Assembly (NCBI GenBank): GCA_041545745.1
Contig: CP168152.1
Location: 2,168,001-2,232,000 of the forward strand
DNA: 64,000 nt
DNA from: Stenotrophomonas indicatrix
GTDB taxonomy: Bacteria; Pseudomonadota; Gammaproteobacteria; Xanthomonadales; Xanthomonadaceae
Direction: 5' to 3'
In this document: one piece after another, positions 1 to 8,229 of the stretch
Layout: each line of letters opens with the position of its first letter
How positions within the stretch are numbered: the first letter of the stretch is position 1
Position numbers and translations under genes: made by a program
Notes under the pieces: model-generated
Seen by the model: the letters and a program-made list of their open reading frames with translations, nothing else
Told to the model about the DNA's origin: nothing
The model's database searches: none

Positions 1-1331
1 CCCACTACGATCTGCTGACCGGACTGCCCAACCGGGTGCTGCTGGGCGAGCAGACCTCCGAAGCCATCGAGGAAGCGCGCGATCGCGGCACCTCGCTGGC
101 CATGCTGTTCATCGACCTGGACGGCTTCAAGAACATCAACGACAGCTTCGGCCACGCCACCGGCGATGCGCTGCTGAAGGCTGCTGCAACCCGGCTGCAC
201 CAGAACCTGCGCAACAACGACCTGTTCGGCCGCTTCAGTGGCGACGAGTTCATCGTGGTGCTGCGCGACCTGGCCGAGCCGGAAGATGCCGGCCATGTAG
301 CGCGCAAGCTGATCAATTCGCTGGCCGAACCACTGCGCCGCGGCGATACCACCTTGAAGGTGGGCGCCAGCGTGGGCATCGCGATGCTAGGCGAGAGCCA
401 GACCGACTTCGATTCGCTGCTCCGTGCAGCCGACGCGGCGATGTACGCGGCCAAGGAAGCCGGTCGCAATACCTATCAGTATTACAGCCAGGACGCGCTG
501 GCGCGGATCCAGCGGCGGTTGGAGATCGAGCACGGCCTGCATGGCGCCATCGAGCGCGACGAGTTCAGCCTGGCCTATCAGCCGCTGCTGCACGCCCATC
601 ACGGCGAGCCGCCGGCAATTGAAGCGCTGCTGCGCTGGCATCGTCCAGGCATCGGCTATTGCAGCCCGGCAGAGTTCATTCCGATTGCCGAAAAGTGCGG
701 CGAGATCGTCCGCATCGGCGACTGGGTATTGTCCGAAGCCTGTCGCCAGGCGGCCGCGTGGGATCGTGCCGGCCTGCATTTCGAGCGCATTGCGGTGAAC
801 GTGTCGGCGGTGCAGTTGCGTGATCGTGGTTTTGCCGAACGTGTGATCGAAATCTGCCACGCGCACGGCTGGCCGCCGCAGCGGCTGGAGCTGGAGCTGA
901 CCGAATCTGCGTTGATCCGTGACACCGACATCCTGCGCCACTGCTTCGATGTGCTGGAACGGCACGGCGTGCCGCTGGCGGTGGATGACTTCGGTACCGG
1001 CTTCTCCAACCTCAACTACCTCAACCGCTTCCCGGTCGGCCGCCTGAAGATCGATCGCAGTTTCGTGCAGGGCATGCTGCATGATTCCGGTACCGCCGAA
1101 GTCACCCAGGCCATCGTGCACCTGGGCCACGCGCTGGGCATGAAGGTGGTGGCCGAGGGCGTGGAAACGCACCAGGAAGAAGACATGCTGCGCCGCCAGG
1201 GCTGCGACGAGATCCAGGGCTACCTGTACTCGCGCCCGCTCAGCCCGCGCGACCTGGCGCAGTGGCTGCGCCAGCAGCACCTCGCGCCAGGTCGAACCGA
1301 TGCGGCCAGCGAAGTGATGCTGGCGCGCTGA
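1..1331 (+). CDS. GGDEF-EAL cyclic-di-GMP signalling protein (5' truncated by window)
   Basis: The reading frame is open from the first codon at position 3, so the true start lies upstream. A diguanylate cyclase domain comes first (FIDLDGFKNIND, then SGDEF at 237-251 in place of canonical GGDEF). An EAL phosphodiesterase domain follows, with EALLRW from 621 and DDFGTG from 983. EAL signature residues look intact, so c-di-GMP hydrolysis is plausible. Ser at the first GGDEF position is tolerated in some active cyclases, but activity cannot be judged from sequence. Any N-terminal sensory domain is outside the window. The gene ends just before a long SMAG repeat array. Confidence 0.95.
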   Translation, partial: HYDLLTGLPNRVLLGEQTSEAIEEARDRGTSLAMLFIDLDGFKNINDSFGHATGDALLKAAATRLHQNLRNNDLFGRFSGDEFIVVLRDLAEPEDAGHVARKLINSLAEPLRRGDTTLKVGASVGIAMLGESQTDFDSLLRAADAAMYAAKEAGRNTYQYYSQDALARIQRRLEIEHGLHGAIERDEFSLAYQPLLHAHHGEPPAIEALLRWHRPGIGYCSPAEFIPIAEKCGEIVRIGDWVLSEACRQAAAWDRAGLHFERIAVNVSAVQLRDRGFAERVIEICHAHGWPPQRLELELTESALIRDTDILRHCFDVLERHGVPLAVDDFGTGFSNLNYLNRFPVGRLKIDRSFVQGMLHDSGTAEVTQAIVHLGHALGMKVVAEGVETHQEEDMLRRQGCDEIQGYLYSRPLSPRDLAQWLRQQHLAPGRTDAASEVMLAR

Positions 1332-1344
1332 GGCGCCGCGACCC

Positions 1345-1850
1345 TGCTCTGGTGGGTGCCGACCGTTGGTCGGCACTGATGCCTGCACGCGCGATCATCC
1401 ACGCATGGCGTGGATCTACTGACGCAGCCTGGCTCTGGTGGGTGCCGACCTTGGTCGGCACTGATGCCTGCACGCGCGATCATCCACGCATGGCGTGGAT
1501 CTACTGACGCAGCCTGGCTCTGGTGGGTGTCGACCTTGGTCGGCACTGATGCCTGTGCGCGCGATCATCCACGCATGGCGTGGATCTACTGACGCAGCCT
1601 GGCTCTGGTGGGTGCCGACCGTTGGTCGGCACTGATGCCTGCACGCGCGATCATCCACGCATGGCGTGGATCTACTGACGGAGCCTGGCTCTGGTGGGTG
1701 TCGACCTTGGTCGGCACTGATGCCTGTGCGCGCGATCATCCACGCATGGCGTGGATCTACTGACGCAGCCTGGCTCTGGTGGGTGTCGACCTTGGTCGGC
1801 ACTGATGCCTGTGCGCGCGATCATCCACGCATGGCGTGGATCTACTTTGG
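1345..1850. repeat. Tandem array of six 85-86-bp SMAG/REP dimer units
   Basis: Six near-identical units begin at about 1345, 1431, 1516, 1601, 1687 and 1772. Each holds two palindromes: one of the form TGCCGACC-tt-GGTCGGCA (or a TGTCGACC variant), and one perfect hairpin ATCCACGC-atg-GCGTGGAT followed by CTAC, which is GTAG on the minus strand. GTAG-headed palindromes are the SMAG family of S. maltophilia. Units differ by a few substitutions and by one extra G in copies 1 and 4. The last GTAG supplies the stop codon of the minus-strand gene that follows. This stretch of about 500 bp carries no protein gene. Confidence 0.93.
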
Positions 1851-2369
1851 TGCGGCAACCAGCCTCTGCGCAAATTCGGACCGCAGCCGTGCGCGCACTG
1901 CTTCGACTACGTTGGCATAGCGTCGCCGCTGGATGTAAAAGCCCATATAGAACAGCAGCAGGGCCACCAGCATCGGCGACGCCGACGGGCGGACCAGAAT
2001 GATCGGTACCAGCATCAGCGTCAGGCCCAGCGCGAACCAGCTGCACAGCCCGACCACCCGCACCTCCTGGCGCCGCGCGTCGATCATCACCCGACCGCGC
2101 ATCAGCGGAAAATAGCGACCGCCGAAGCTGGGTGCGAAGCTCTCGCGAAAGGCGATGCTGCCGTCAGGCAGCGCATGGAACACCAGACGCAACCAGGTGT
2201 CGGTCGGCAGGTCATGCTCCAGGCCAGCGAGCGAAAGCTGGGCCAGCTCTGCAGGCGTGGCAGCGATGCGCTGGTTGAACAGGGTGATGCCGGTACGGAA
2301 GAAGAATGGCGCCCACATCACCAGCAGCAGGACCTCGATCAGCAGCAAGGTAATCAAGGCGATGGCCAT
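1842..2369 (-). CDS. Small membrane protein of unknown function (175 aa)
   Basis: The predicted protein starts with a hydrophobic segment (about residues 2-20, ALITLLLIEVLLLVMW). A second hydrophobic hairpin lies near residues 108-145, and a basic C-terminal tail follows (RRRYANVVEAVRARLRSEF). I do not recognise the family. Its TAG stop is formed by the GTAG end of the last SMAG repeat, so the repeat array abuts or has trimmed the gene's 3' end. Codon use matches the neighbouring core genes, which supports a real gene. Confidence 0.75.
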   Translation of the reverse strand: MAIALITLLLIEVLLLVMWAPFFFRTGITLFNQRIAATPAELAQLSLAGLEHDLPTDTWLRLVFHALPDGSIAFRESFAPSFGGRYFPLMRGRVMIDARRQEVRVVGLCSWFALGLTLMLVPIILVRPSASPMLVALLLFYMGFYIQRRRYANVVEAVRARLRSEFAQRLVAAPK

Positions 2370-2413
2370 CGGTCTTCCATGAATGGGGCCGGGGGATCAT
2401 GCCACGTGTGCAG

Positions 2414-2440
2414 TTGCATCCACGCATGGCGTGGATCTAC
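2414..2440. repeat. Single SMAG palindrome
   Basis: The same ATCCACGC-atg-GCGTGGAT-CTAC hairpin as in the array at 1345-1850, here as a single copy between two minus-strand genes. Its GTAG end again forms the TAG stop of the upstream minus-strand small gene. Confidence 0.9.
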
Positions 2441-2652
2441 TTCAGCGCATCCCCATCCAGTCCCAGGTCCCAGGCCAACCCCAGCAGGTCGTCGCCGGCC
2501 AAAACCGGGGCAGGGCGCGCATCGGCCAGCTTCTGCAGCTCCTGCATTTCTTCCCGGGCTACCTCTTCCAGCTGCCGCAGCTGCTCACGGACGCCCGCAT
2601 TGCGCGGGCGCTCGTTCTCGTTGATCGGGGGCAGGGCGCGGATCAGGGTCAT
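2437..2652 (-). CDS. Small hypothetical protein (71 aa)
   Basis: A short acidic protein beginning MTLIRALPPINENERP, followed by a predicted helix rich in Glu and Gln (REQLRQLEEVAREEMQELQKL, about residues 22-42). No family is recognised. The frame remains open upstream of this ATG, but upstream residues are low-complexity and overlap the terminator of the chemotaxis gene, so 2652 is the preferred start. The stop codon comes from the SMAG element at 2414-2440. Confidence 0.6.
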   Translation of the reverse strand: MTLIRALPPINENERPRNAGVREQLRQLEEVAREEMQELQKLADARPAPVLAGDDLLGLAWDLGLDGDALK

Positions 2653-2693
2653 GGTGCGCTTGCAGGATGCATCCAAAGGCGGGTCACACGCAA

Positions 2694-2720
2694 AGGCCCC
2701 GGCAGAACCGGGGCCTCGCA
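2694..2720 (-). terminator. Intrinsic terminator of the chemotaxis transducer gene
   Basis: A perfect 9-bp stem AGGCCCCGG / CCGGGGCCT with a 5-nt loop (2694-2716). On the minus strand it is followed by TTTGCG. It lies 35 bp past the stop of the methyl-accepting protein gene. Confidence 0.7.
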
Positions 2721-2750
2721 CGCTGCCGGAAGGGGCAGCGGACATCAGGA

Positions 2751-3941
2751 TCAGAACAGCTCGACCGTACCGGCGCCCATGCTCTGCTGGGCAACAGGCT
2801 TGTGCGGCGGACGCTCCCATTCGCTGCGCAGTTCGCGCAGGCGGCTGCCGGTGCGCTGCAGGGCAGAGGCGATTTCTTCGTCGAACACGCCGCCGTTGCG
2901 ATGCAGCAGTTCCTGCAGGGCCACCGCTTCGCGATTGATCGCGGTCAGGCGGTCCAGGTGGGTATGCACGCCGCCCAGCGCCTGGGTAGCGATGTCCTCG
3001 AACTGCAGGGCGCGCACGGCTTCGGCCACGCTGCCGTCGATCGAACGGGCGCAGTCGGACACTTCGCGCATGCCGTCACCCAGCGACGCATTGATCTGCG
3101 CCACGTTGTCCAGCATCGCCGCCGCTTCCTGACGCGCTTCACGGGAGCGGTCCATATCGCGCGAGGCCATGTGCGAAACCGTCTCGCGGACCTTGGCGAT
3201 GGCGTCCTTGGAGCTGTGTGCCAGCTTGCGGATCTGTTCGTTGAAGGTGGTCGAACGCTCGGACAGGTTGCGGACCTCGTCGGCAACCACGGCGAAACCA
3301 CGACCGGCTTCACCGGCACGCGCAGCTTCGATGGCGGCGTTCAGGGCCAGCAGGTTGGTCTGGTCGGCAATCGACTTGACGTCTTCCAGCAGGGCGAAGA
3401 TGCCATCCAGGTGCTGCGCCATCTGGTCGATGTGCTGCACGGTGGTGCTGCTCTGGCCGCTCACCTGTTCCAGCGCTTCCACCAGCTGTTCCATGCGGTG
3501 GCTGGCGTGCTGGGCGAAGCGGGCAACGTCGAGGCCGGCGCCGCCTTCGTCACCGGCGCGGTCGACGATGCGCGACAGCGCTTGGCTCTGCTGGCGCGAC
3601 TTGCGGTTCATCGCATCGAAGCTGCCGCCGAGGCTGGAGACGGCCTGGCGGATCAGGTCGCGGGCGCGTTCCACTTCGCCACGCGAACCGTCGATCTCGT
3701 TGCCGACGAAGTTGCGCAGTTCGGTCAGCAGCTGGTCCTGCTCACGCAGGACACGGGCATGTTCCGGGGAACGGTGCGCCTGGGCGCGGGCGGTCCACCA
3801 CGCAAAGCCGAGCCAGCTCAGCGTCATCGTGGTCAGGATCGCCCAACGCAGGGCGACCGGCCATTCGAAACCGATGGCGAAGGGGAGCAGCAGGGTCAGA
3901 GCCAGGGGGGCGGCCAGACGGATGAAAATGCGTGAGTACAT
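2751..3941 (-). CDS. Methyl-accepting chemotaxis protein with short N-terminal membrane anchor
   Basis: 396 aa. Two closely spaced hydrophobic helices lie in the first 50 residues with almost no periplasmic loop, so ligand sensing outside the cell is unlikely. A helical linker follows. The highly conserved hairpin tip ([15 protein letters not shown]..., then [16 protein letters not shown]) at about residues 187-231 binds CheA and CheW. No HAMP domain is evident. The protein is shorter than classical transducers. A GTG 21 nt upstream could extend it by 7 residues. The ATG at 3941 is preferred because it directly precedes the first membrane helix. Confidence 0.9.
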   Translation of the reverse strand: MYSRIFIRLAAPLALTLLLPFAIGFEWPVALRWAILTTMTLSWLGFAWWTARAQAHRSPEHARVLREQDQLLTELRNFVGNEIDGSRGEVERARDLIRQAVSSLGGSFDAMNRKSRQQSQALSRIVDRAGDEGGAGLDVARFAQHASHRMEQLVEALEQVSGQSSTTVQHIDQMAQHLDGIFALLEDVKSIADQTNLLALNAAIEAARAGEAGRGFAVVADEVRNLSERSTTFNEQIRKLAHSSKDAIAKVRETVSHMASRDMDRSREARQEAAAMLDNVAQINASLGDGMREVSDCARSIDGSVAEAVRALQFEDIATQALGGVHTHLDRLTAINREAVALQELLHRNGGVFDEEIASALQRTGSRLRELRSEWERPPHKPVAQQSMGAGTVELF

Positions 3942-4038
3942 GGACGTTCTCGGGAGGTGCACGGAGGATGTATCGGCCGTACCCCCCTTCTCTTTAACGT
4001 CGATGTGCTCTCTGAATGCGCCGATTTTCTGGCGCCGT

Positions 4039-4059
4039 CCGCCGGGCCATGCCCGGCGG
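4039..4059. repeat. SMAG-type palindrome
   Basis: CCGCCGGGC-cat-GCCCGGCGG hairpin in the gap between the chemotaxis transducer gene and hflD. It belongs to the GCCGGGC class of short palindromes found repeatedly in this window. Confidence 0.7.
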
Positions 4060-4070
4060 GCTCGCGGCCC

Positions 4071-4685
4071 TCAGGCCAGCTGCCGGTCCACGGCCTCGAC
4101 CATCGCCTTGCGGCTGAGCAGGAAGTCCCAGTAGCTGCCACCCAACTGCCGCCACAGTACGGCGGCGCGCACGGCGGCCAGCAGCAGTGCACGGATCTCG
4201 GCGACCACGCCGGCCTGGCCCAGGTAATGCGGGTTGCCCTGCACCATGACCCGCGGCTTGAGGTGGCTGATGGTGTCTGCATACAGGCCGCCCAGCGCGG
4301 CCAGTACATCCGGGTGGCCGCTGTCACCCAGCTCGGTGGCCTGGCGCTGGGCGCGCTCGATGCCCGAAGCGACCTTGTTCACGGTGGCGCCGTCCTGCAC
4401 GAAGCGTCGCTCCAGCTGCAACACCGACAGGGCCAGCTTGGGCAGGATCGGGTCCTGGCCCTGGCTGCGGAAATAATTGTGCAGCAGGCGCAGGCCGGAC
4501 TTCAGCGCGTGCCGATCGCCAAAAACCGCCTGCGGCGAGGACGCATCGATACGGAACACGCTGTCCACGGCGGTGCGCACGGCAGCGGCGTCGGAATGGC
4601 CGGTATCGGCGATACGGCGTACCTGCTGCAGGGCCTGGGCAATGCCGGCCAAAGCCAGAACGCGGTCGTCGACAGTGAAACTCAT
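4071..4685 (-). CDS. hflD: HflD homologue (high-frequency lysogenization protein)
   Basis: 204 aa, the usual HflD length. The sequence is typical of the family, starting [22 protein letters not shown] with VFRIDASSP and [18 protein letters not shown] further on. In E. coli HflD is a membrane-associated protein that destabilises lambda CII; its housekeeping role is unclear. The start ATG overlaps the mnmA stop (ATGA), so it is the last gene of a nudJ-mnmA-hflD operon, the same order as in enterobacteria, where purB normally follows. Here purB is absent downstream. Confidence 0.95.
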   Translation of the reverse strand: MSFTVDDRVLALAGIAQALQQVRRIADTGHSDAAAVRTAVDSVFRIDASSPQAVFGDRHALKSGLRLLHNYFRSQGQDPILPKLALSVLQLERRFVQDGATVNKVASGIERAQRQATELGDSGHPDVLAALGGLYADTISHLKPRVMVQGNPHYLGQAGVVAEIRALLLAAVRAAVLWRQLGGSYWDFLLSRKAMVEAVDRQLA

Positions 4686-5824
4686 GCAGCGATTACCTCA
4701 AAAGGAGAAGGGGTGGTGCGCAGGCGCTGTTCCAGCGGCGCGTCGGTGGCGGCGATCACCGCGCCACCCAGGCAGACCTCACCGTCATACAGCACCAGGG
4801 ATTGCCCGGGGGTGACTGCACGCTGCGGCCGGTCGAAGGAAACTTGCACGCTGCCGTCGTCCAGCACGTTTACCGTGCACGGCTCATCCGGCTGGCGGTA
4901 GCGGGTCTGCGCGGTGCATTCAAAACGCCGTGCCGGTGGCGCGCCGGCGATCCAGTGCGCGGTTTCCGAGCGCAGCCGGTTGGACAGCATCCATGGGCTG
5001 TCGCGATCCTGGTCCACGTACAGCACATTGCTGGCCACGTCCTTGCCGACCACATACCAGGGAGCGGCAGGGCGGCCGCGCACGCCGCCGATGTTCAGGC
5101 CTTCGCGCTGGCCCAGGGTGAAATAGAACACGCCAGGATGTTCGGCGATCACGCTGCCATCGCTGGGGTCGAGGATCTGCCCGGTTTTGGCCGGGAGGTA
5201 GCGGCCAAGGAACTCGCGGAAATCGCGCTCGCCGATGAAGCAGATGCCGGTGGAGTCCTTCTTGGCGTGGGTCGGCAGGCTCACGTCGCGCGCAATCCGG
5301 CGCAGGTCGCTCTTTTCCAGGTCGCCAATCGGGAACAGCGTGGCCGCCAGCTGTTCCTGCCCCAGCTGGTGCAGGAAGTAGCTCTGGTCCTTGGAACGGT
5401 CGGCGCCGCGCAGCAGCAGCCACTGATGGCCGCGCTGGGCAATGCGCGCGTAGTGGCCGGTGGCGATCCGCTCGGCGCCCAGCTCGCGGGCCGCATCGAG
5501 GAAGTGCTTGAACTTCACTTCGCGGTTGCACAGCACGTCCGGGTTCGGCGTGCGGCCGGCGGCGTACTCGGCCAGGAAGTGCTCGAACACCCCCTGCCAG
5601 TACTCGTTGGAGAAATCGCGGAAATGGAATGGGATGCCCAGCAGCCCGCAGACAGCCACCGCATCGCGACGATCATCTTCGGCGCGGCAGTCACCGCTGC
5701 CGTCGTCGGCCCAGTTCTGCATGAACAGACCGGCCACGGCCTCGCCCTGCTGTACCAGCCGCCAGGCGGCCACGGAAGAGTCCACGCCGCCAGACACGCC
5801 AACCATCACCCGTGGGCTGCTCAT
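4682..5824 (-). CDS. mnmA: tRNA-specific 2-thiouridylase MnmA
   Basis: 380 aa. It catalyses 2-thiolation of U34 in tRNA-Lys, -Glu and -Gln. The PP-loop motif GVSGGVDSS is at residues 9-17. The catalytic cysteines are Cys99 ([12 protein letters not shown]) and Cys195 ([12 protein letters not shown]). The family signature GHYAR is near residue 123. The start is the ATG overlapping the upstream nudix gene's stop codon (ATGA), which excludes a longer in-frame extension. It lies in an operon with nudJ and hflD. Confidence 0.98.
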   Translation of the reverse strand: MSSPRVMVGVSGGVDSSVAAWRLVQQGEAVAGLFMQNWADDGSGDCRAEDDRRDAVAVCGLLGIPFHFRDFSNEYWQGVFEHFLAEYAAGRTPNPDVLCNREVKFKHFLDAARELGAERIATGHYARIAQRGHQWLLLRGADRSKDQSYFLHQLGQEQLAATLFPIGDLEKSDLRRIARDVSLPTHAKKDSTGICFIGERDFREFLGRYLPAKTGQILDPSDGSVIAEHPGVFYFTLGQREGLNIGGVRGRPAAPWYVVGKDVASNVLYVDQDRDSPWMLSNRLRSETAHWIAGAPPARRFECTAQTRYRQPDEPCTVNVLDDGSVQVSFDRPQRAVTPGQSLVLYDGEVCLGGAVIAATDAPLEQRLRTTPSPFEVIAA

Positions 5825-6282
5825 GCGACCTCCCGGACCAGTGCAAGCGGGTAGCGCTGGCCGGCCAGGTAGTCGGCCAGCACCTGCCAGACCAGCGGGC
5901 TGCGCTGGCGTCCGGCGGCCGCCTGAAGTTCGGCCGGGGTCATCCACAGCGCCCGATCGATGCCGGCATCCAGCGGCCGCGCGGGGTCGTGCGAGACCGG
6001 GCGCGCGGCATAGCAGAAGCGCAGGAACGGGGTGCCGTCAGTGGCGGTCCACTGGTAGCAGCCGATGAAGGCGGTCAGTTCCACCGTCCAGCCGGTTTCC
6101 TCGACGGTCTCGCGCAGGGCGGCCGCAGCCAGGCTTTCGCCCGGCTCCAGGTGCCCGGCCGGTTGGTTCAGCACCTGCCGGCCTTCAATGGTCTCTTCCA
6201 CCAGCAGCACCCTGCCACCGTCGACCACCACGGTGGCGACGGTTGCATGCGGTGCCCAGCGCGGGTCCGGCGAGGTGTTCAA
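5821..6282 (-). CDS. nudJ: NUDIX hydrolase, NudJ-like
   Basis: 153 aa. The Nudix box (G43-x5-E-x7-RE-x2-EE-x-GW, about residues 43-65) is complete, so a Mg-dependent pyrophosphohydrolase is expected. E. coli NudJ acts on nucleoside tri- and diphosphates and thiamine pyrophosphates. Position directly before mnmA and hflD with overlapping start and stop codons is the same as for E. coli nudJ, and that is the reason for the symbol. Confidence 0.9.
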   Translation of the reverse strand: MNTSPDPRWAPHATVATVVVDGGRVLLVEETIEGRQVLNQPAGHLEPGESLAAAALRETVEETGWTVELTAFIGCYQWTATDGTPFLRFCYAARPVSHDPARPLDAGIDRALWMTPAELQAAAGRQRSPLVWQVLADYLAGQRYPLALVREVA

Positions 6283-6283
6283 C

Positions 6284-6793
6284 TCAGAGGTCGTCCTTCT
6301 TGGTCAGCTCCAGCTCCATCGCATCGGCGGTGCGGATGGCCGCATCGATGGCGTCGCTGAGCTGGTCGGAGGTGGCGGCGGCATCGATCTTCACCACGAA
6401 CATCGCGGTCGATTCCTGCTTCACCCAGCCGCCCATCTTGGCGTCCTGCGAGTCTTCCAGCAGGCGGTTGGCCACGGCCACCGGGAACTGCTTGGTCTGC
6501 GAGGTGTAACCCGGCGACCAGATCTCACGGATGTTGTGGGTGCCGAAGTCTTCCACCGACGAGCGCACATAGACGATCTGGGTGCGATCGCCTTCGACGT
6601 CGAACACCATCTGGTAATCGCCGTCCTCGTCCACCTCGAAGGTGTAACCCAGCTTTTCCAGCTGGCGGGCGATGGCCTTGTCGGCCTTCGCACTGTCAGC
6701 GGCGGTTGCGGCGCCAGCGGCGCCAGCGGTGCCGGCGGTGCCGGCAGCAGCAGCCAGGGCGATCAGCAGGGCGGAGAGAAGGGTCCTTTTCAT
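6284..6793 (-). CDS. Secreted protein, possible YbjN-like domain
   Basis: 169 aa with a clear signal peptide (MKRTLLSALLIALAAAAG, followed by an Ala/Gly/Thr-rich run to about residue 33). The mature part contains LEKLGYTFEVDEDGDYQMVF and an acidic C-terminus ending LTKKDDL. The fold pattern is reminiscent of YbjN-type domains, but I cannot prove the assignment. An upstream in-frame extension exists, but the signal peptide fixes the start at 6793. The stop lies next to the nudJ start, so it may be the first gene of the same transcript. Confidence 0.75.
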   Translation of the reverse strand: MKRTLLSALLIALAAAAGTAGTAGAAGAATAADSAKADKAIARQLEKLGYTFEVDEDGDYQMVFDVEGDRTQIVYVRSSVEDFGTHNIREIWSPGYTSQTKQFPVAVANRLLEDSQDAKMGGWVKQESTAMFVVKIDAAATSDQLSDAIDAAIRTADAMELELTKKDDL

Positions 6794-6894
6794 GAAGATC
6801 CTGTGAAACCGAGAGTGTGGGAAGGTGCAATTGTGACGGCGGGCGTCCGTGCCGTCCATTCCGCGCAGGGCCTGCGCAAGGCCGACTCACCCCT

Positions 6895-6900
6895 TATAAT
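6895..6900 (+). promoter_or_regulatory. Perfect -10 box placed 6 nt before the clpS start (leaderless mRNA candidate)
   Basis: TATAAT at 6895-6900 is followed by six bases and then ATG at 6907. With normal -10 to start-site spacing, transcription would begin at or within a base of the A of the ATG. No Shine-Dalgarno sequence precedes the codon. No strong -35 is visible. Confidence 0.55.
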
Positions 6901-6906
6901 CGGCAG

Positions 6907-7233
6907 ATGCCTCGCGAGTCCGCCCCCGATTCCCACCACGAGCACGGCGTTGCCGTGGAGCCCGCGCGCCCGGAAGTGGCGCCGCCGCCGTTCTATCAGG
7001 TCATGCTGCTCAATGACGACTACTCCCCGATGGATTTCGTCGTGGACGTCCTGCAGCAGTTCTTCAACATGGACCTGGACAAGGCCACCCAGGTGATGCT
7101 GCACGTCCACACCCGTGGCCGTGGCGTCTGCGGTGTGTTCACCCGCGAAGTGGCCGAAACCAAGGTGGCCCAGGTCAACGAGTATGCGCGGATGAACCAG
7201 CACCCGTTGCTGTGCACGATGGAAAAGGCCTGA
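6907..7233 (+). CDS. clpS: ClpS adaptor of ClpAP, N-end rule recognin
   Basis: 108 aa. The conserved core [22 protein letters not shown] and the HTRG, VCGVF and TREVAETK stretches are present, and the ligand-binding region for N-terminal Leu, Phe, Tyr or Trp looks normal. The N-terminal extension (about 28 residues, acidic and His-rich) inserts into ClpA in the known mechanism. The start at 6907 is chosen because a TATAAT box lies only 6 nt upstream, which leaves no room for an earlier codon in this transcript. clpA follows, but a convergent aminoglycoside-kinase-like gene lies between. Confidence 0.96.
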   Translation: MPRESAPDSHHEHGVAVEPARPEVAPPPFYQVMLLNDDYSPMDFVVDVLQQFFNMDLDKATQVMLHVHTRGRGVCGVFTREVAETKVAQVNEYARMNQHPLLCTMEKA

Positions 7234-7244
7234 CCTGGCGCGGC

Positions 7245-7267
7245 GTGCCCACCAAGGTGGGCATCTA
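7245..7267. repeat. SMAG-type palindrome after clpS
   Basis: GTGCCCACC-aa-GGTGGGCAT hairpin between the convergent clpS and the phosphotransferase-like gene. It may also serve as a bidirectional transcription barrier. Confidence 0.55.
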
Positions 7268-7278
7268 TCAGGTTCGAT

Positions 7279-8091
7279 TCACGCCTCCGCCAGCGCCTGC
7301 AGGGCCATCACGGCCACCGCCTCATCGATGTCGGCCGGGTCGCCATCATTCCGGAACCACACCGCAGACAGCCCGGCACTGGCCGCGATCCAGCGCAGCA
7401 GGCGCTCGCGCTCGATATCGGCCAGCCGGCAGACCTGTTCCAGCCGGGCGGCGAACCGCTCGGGTCGCGTCGCAACGTGGATGTCCGGCCCGCACAGGTC
7501 CGGGTTGCTGAACATCGTGGTGTAGTCGAACGCGCGGTCGCCCAGCAGCCGCTTCGGGTCGATGGCCAGCCAGCCCCGTGCGCCGAAATCCAGCACGTTG
7601 TCGTGGTGCAGGTCGCCATGCAGTGGCCGTATCTCCTGCTCGTCCTCCAACAGTGCCATCGCCAGCGATCTGCACTGTTCCAGCAATGGCGGCAGCGGCG
7701 CCCTTGCCTGCAGCAGATCCGCGAACCATCTACGCAGGCAGACCAGATCTTCTGGCGGCGCGCTCCGTGGCCGGTGCAGCTGCTGCAGGACCTGGCACAG
7801 GATCATGGTGCAGGCGTCGTCCTCGCCCTTGATCGAACGTTGCCGCAGCGAGTCGCCGTGCGCCCGTTCGATCAGGATCGCCGGTCCCTCGTGGGCCAGC
7901 AGGCGTGCGGCACCGTCGCCGTTCCACCAGCGCAGCAGGCGATGGCCGTTCTGTTCCTCTGTCTCCGTGCTCACCTTCAACATGGCCGCCTCGCCAGAGG
8001 CGGTCAGCACCGGCCAGAGCCGGGCATGGGGGGTACGGATCGAAGGACCATCACGTCGCAATCGCCAGCGGCTCAGGTAGGGTTCGCTCAT
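7279..8091 (-). CDS. APH(6)-type aminoglycoside phosphotransferase family protein
   Basis: 270 aa. A kinase fold of the aminoglycoside/hydroxyurea phosphotransferase family is suggested by the catalytic loop HGDLHHDN (158-165) and the metal-binding Asp in AIDPK (Asp178). The nucleotide-binding Lys is probably in AMLKV (Lys39). Streptomycin 6-kinases share the arrangement GWLAIDPKRLLGDRAFDYTTMF. Members of this family are intrinsic in S. maltophilia, but whether this one confers resistance is not shown by sequence. It is convergent with clpS and lies between clpS and clpA. Confidence 0.85.
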   Translation of the reverse strand: MSEPYLSRWRLRRDGPSIRTPHARLWPVLTASGEAAMLKVSTETEEQNGHRLLRWWNGDGAARLLAHEGPAILIERAHGDSLRQRSIKGEDDACTMILCQVLQQLHRPRSAPPEDLVCLRRWFADLLQARAPLPPLLEQCRSLAMALLEDEQEIRPLHGDLHHDNVLDFGARGWLAIDPKRLLGDRAFDYTTMFSNPDLCGPDIHVATRPERFAARLEQVCRLADIERERLLRWIAASAGLSAVWFRNDGDPADIDEAVAVMALQALAEA

Positions 8092-8229
8092 GGTGAGTGT
8101 GCTGTCCTGGAGTGAACGATGATCAAGCGGTTCGCACTGCTAACGCCATCTGAACGTCGCAATCCGCTAGGGTGATGGAAATCGCGTAGTCAGGCCGCAT
8201 ATTGTCCCCAACTGCCGCCGGAGTAATCC

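Noticed and set aside
1345..1850. CRISPR-like appearance of regularly spaced repeats
   Set aside because: The full 85-bp unit is repeated without unique spacers, and each unit contains GTAG palindromes of the SMAG type; no cas genes are near.
1220..1920. Several short ORFs with repeated protein sequence in the SMAG array
   Set aside because: They are translations of the tandem repeat, present on both strands, with no ribosome sites.
7262..7290. T-loop-like GGTTCGATTC suggesting a tRNA
   Set aside because: No acceptor, D-arm or anticodon stem pairs can be formed around it; it follows a SMAG palindrome.
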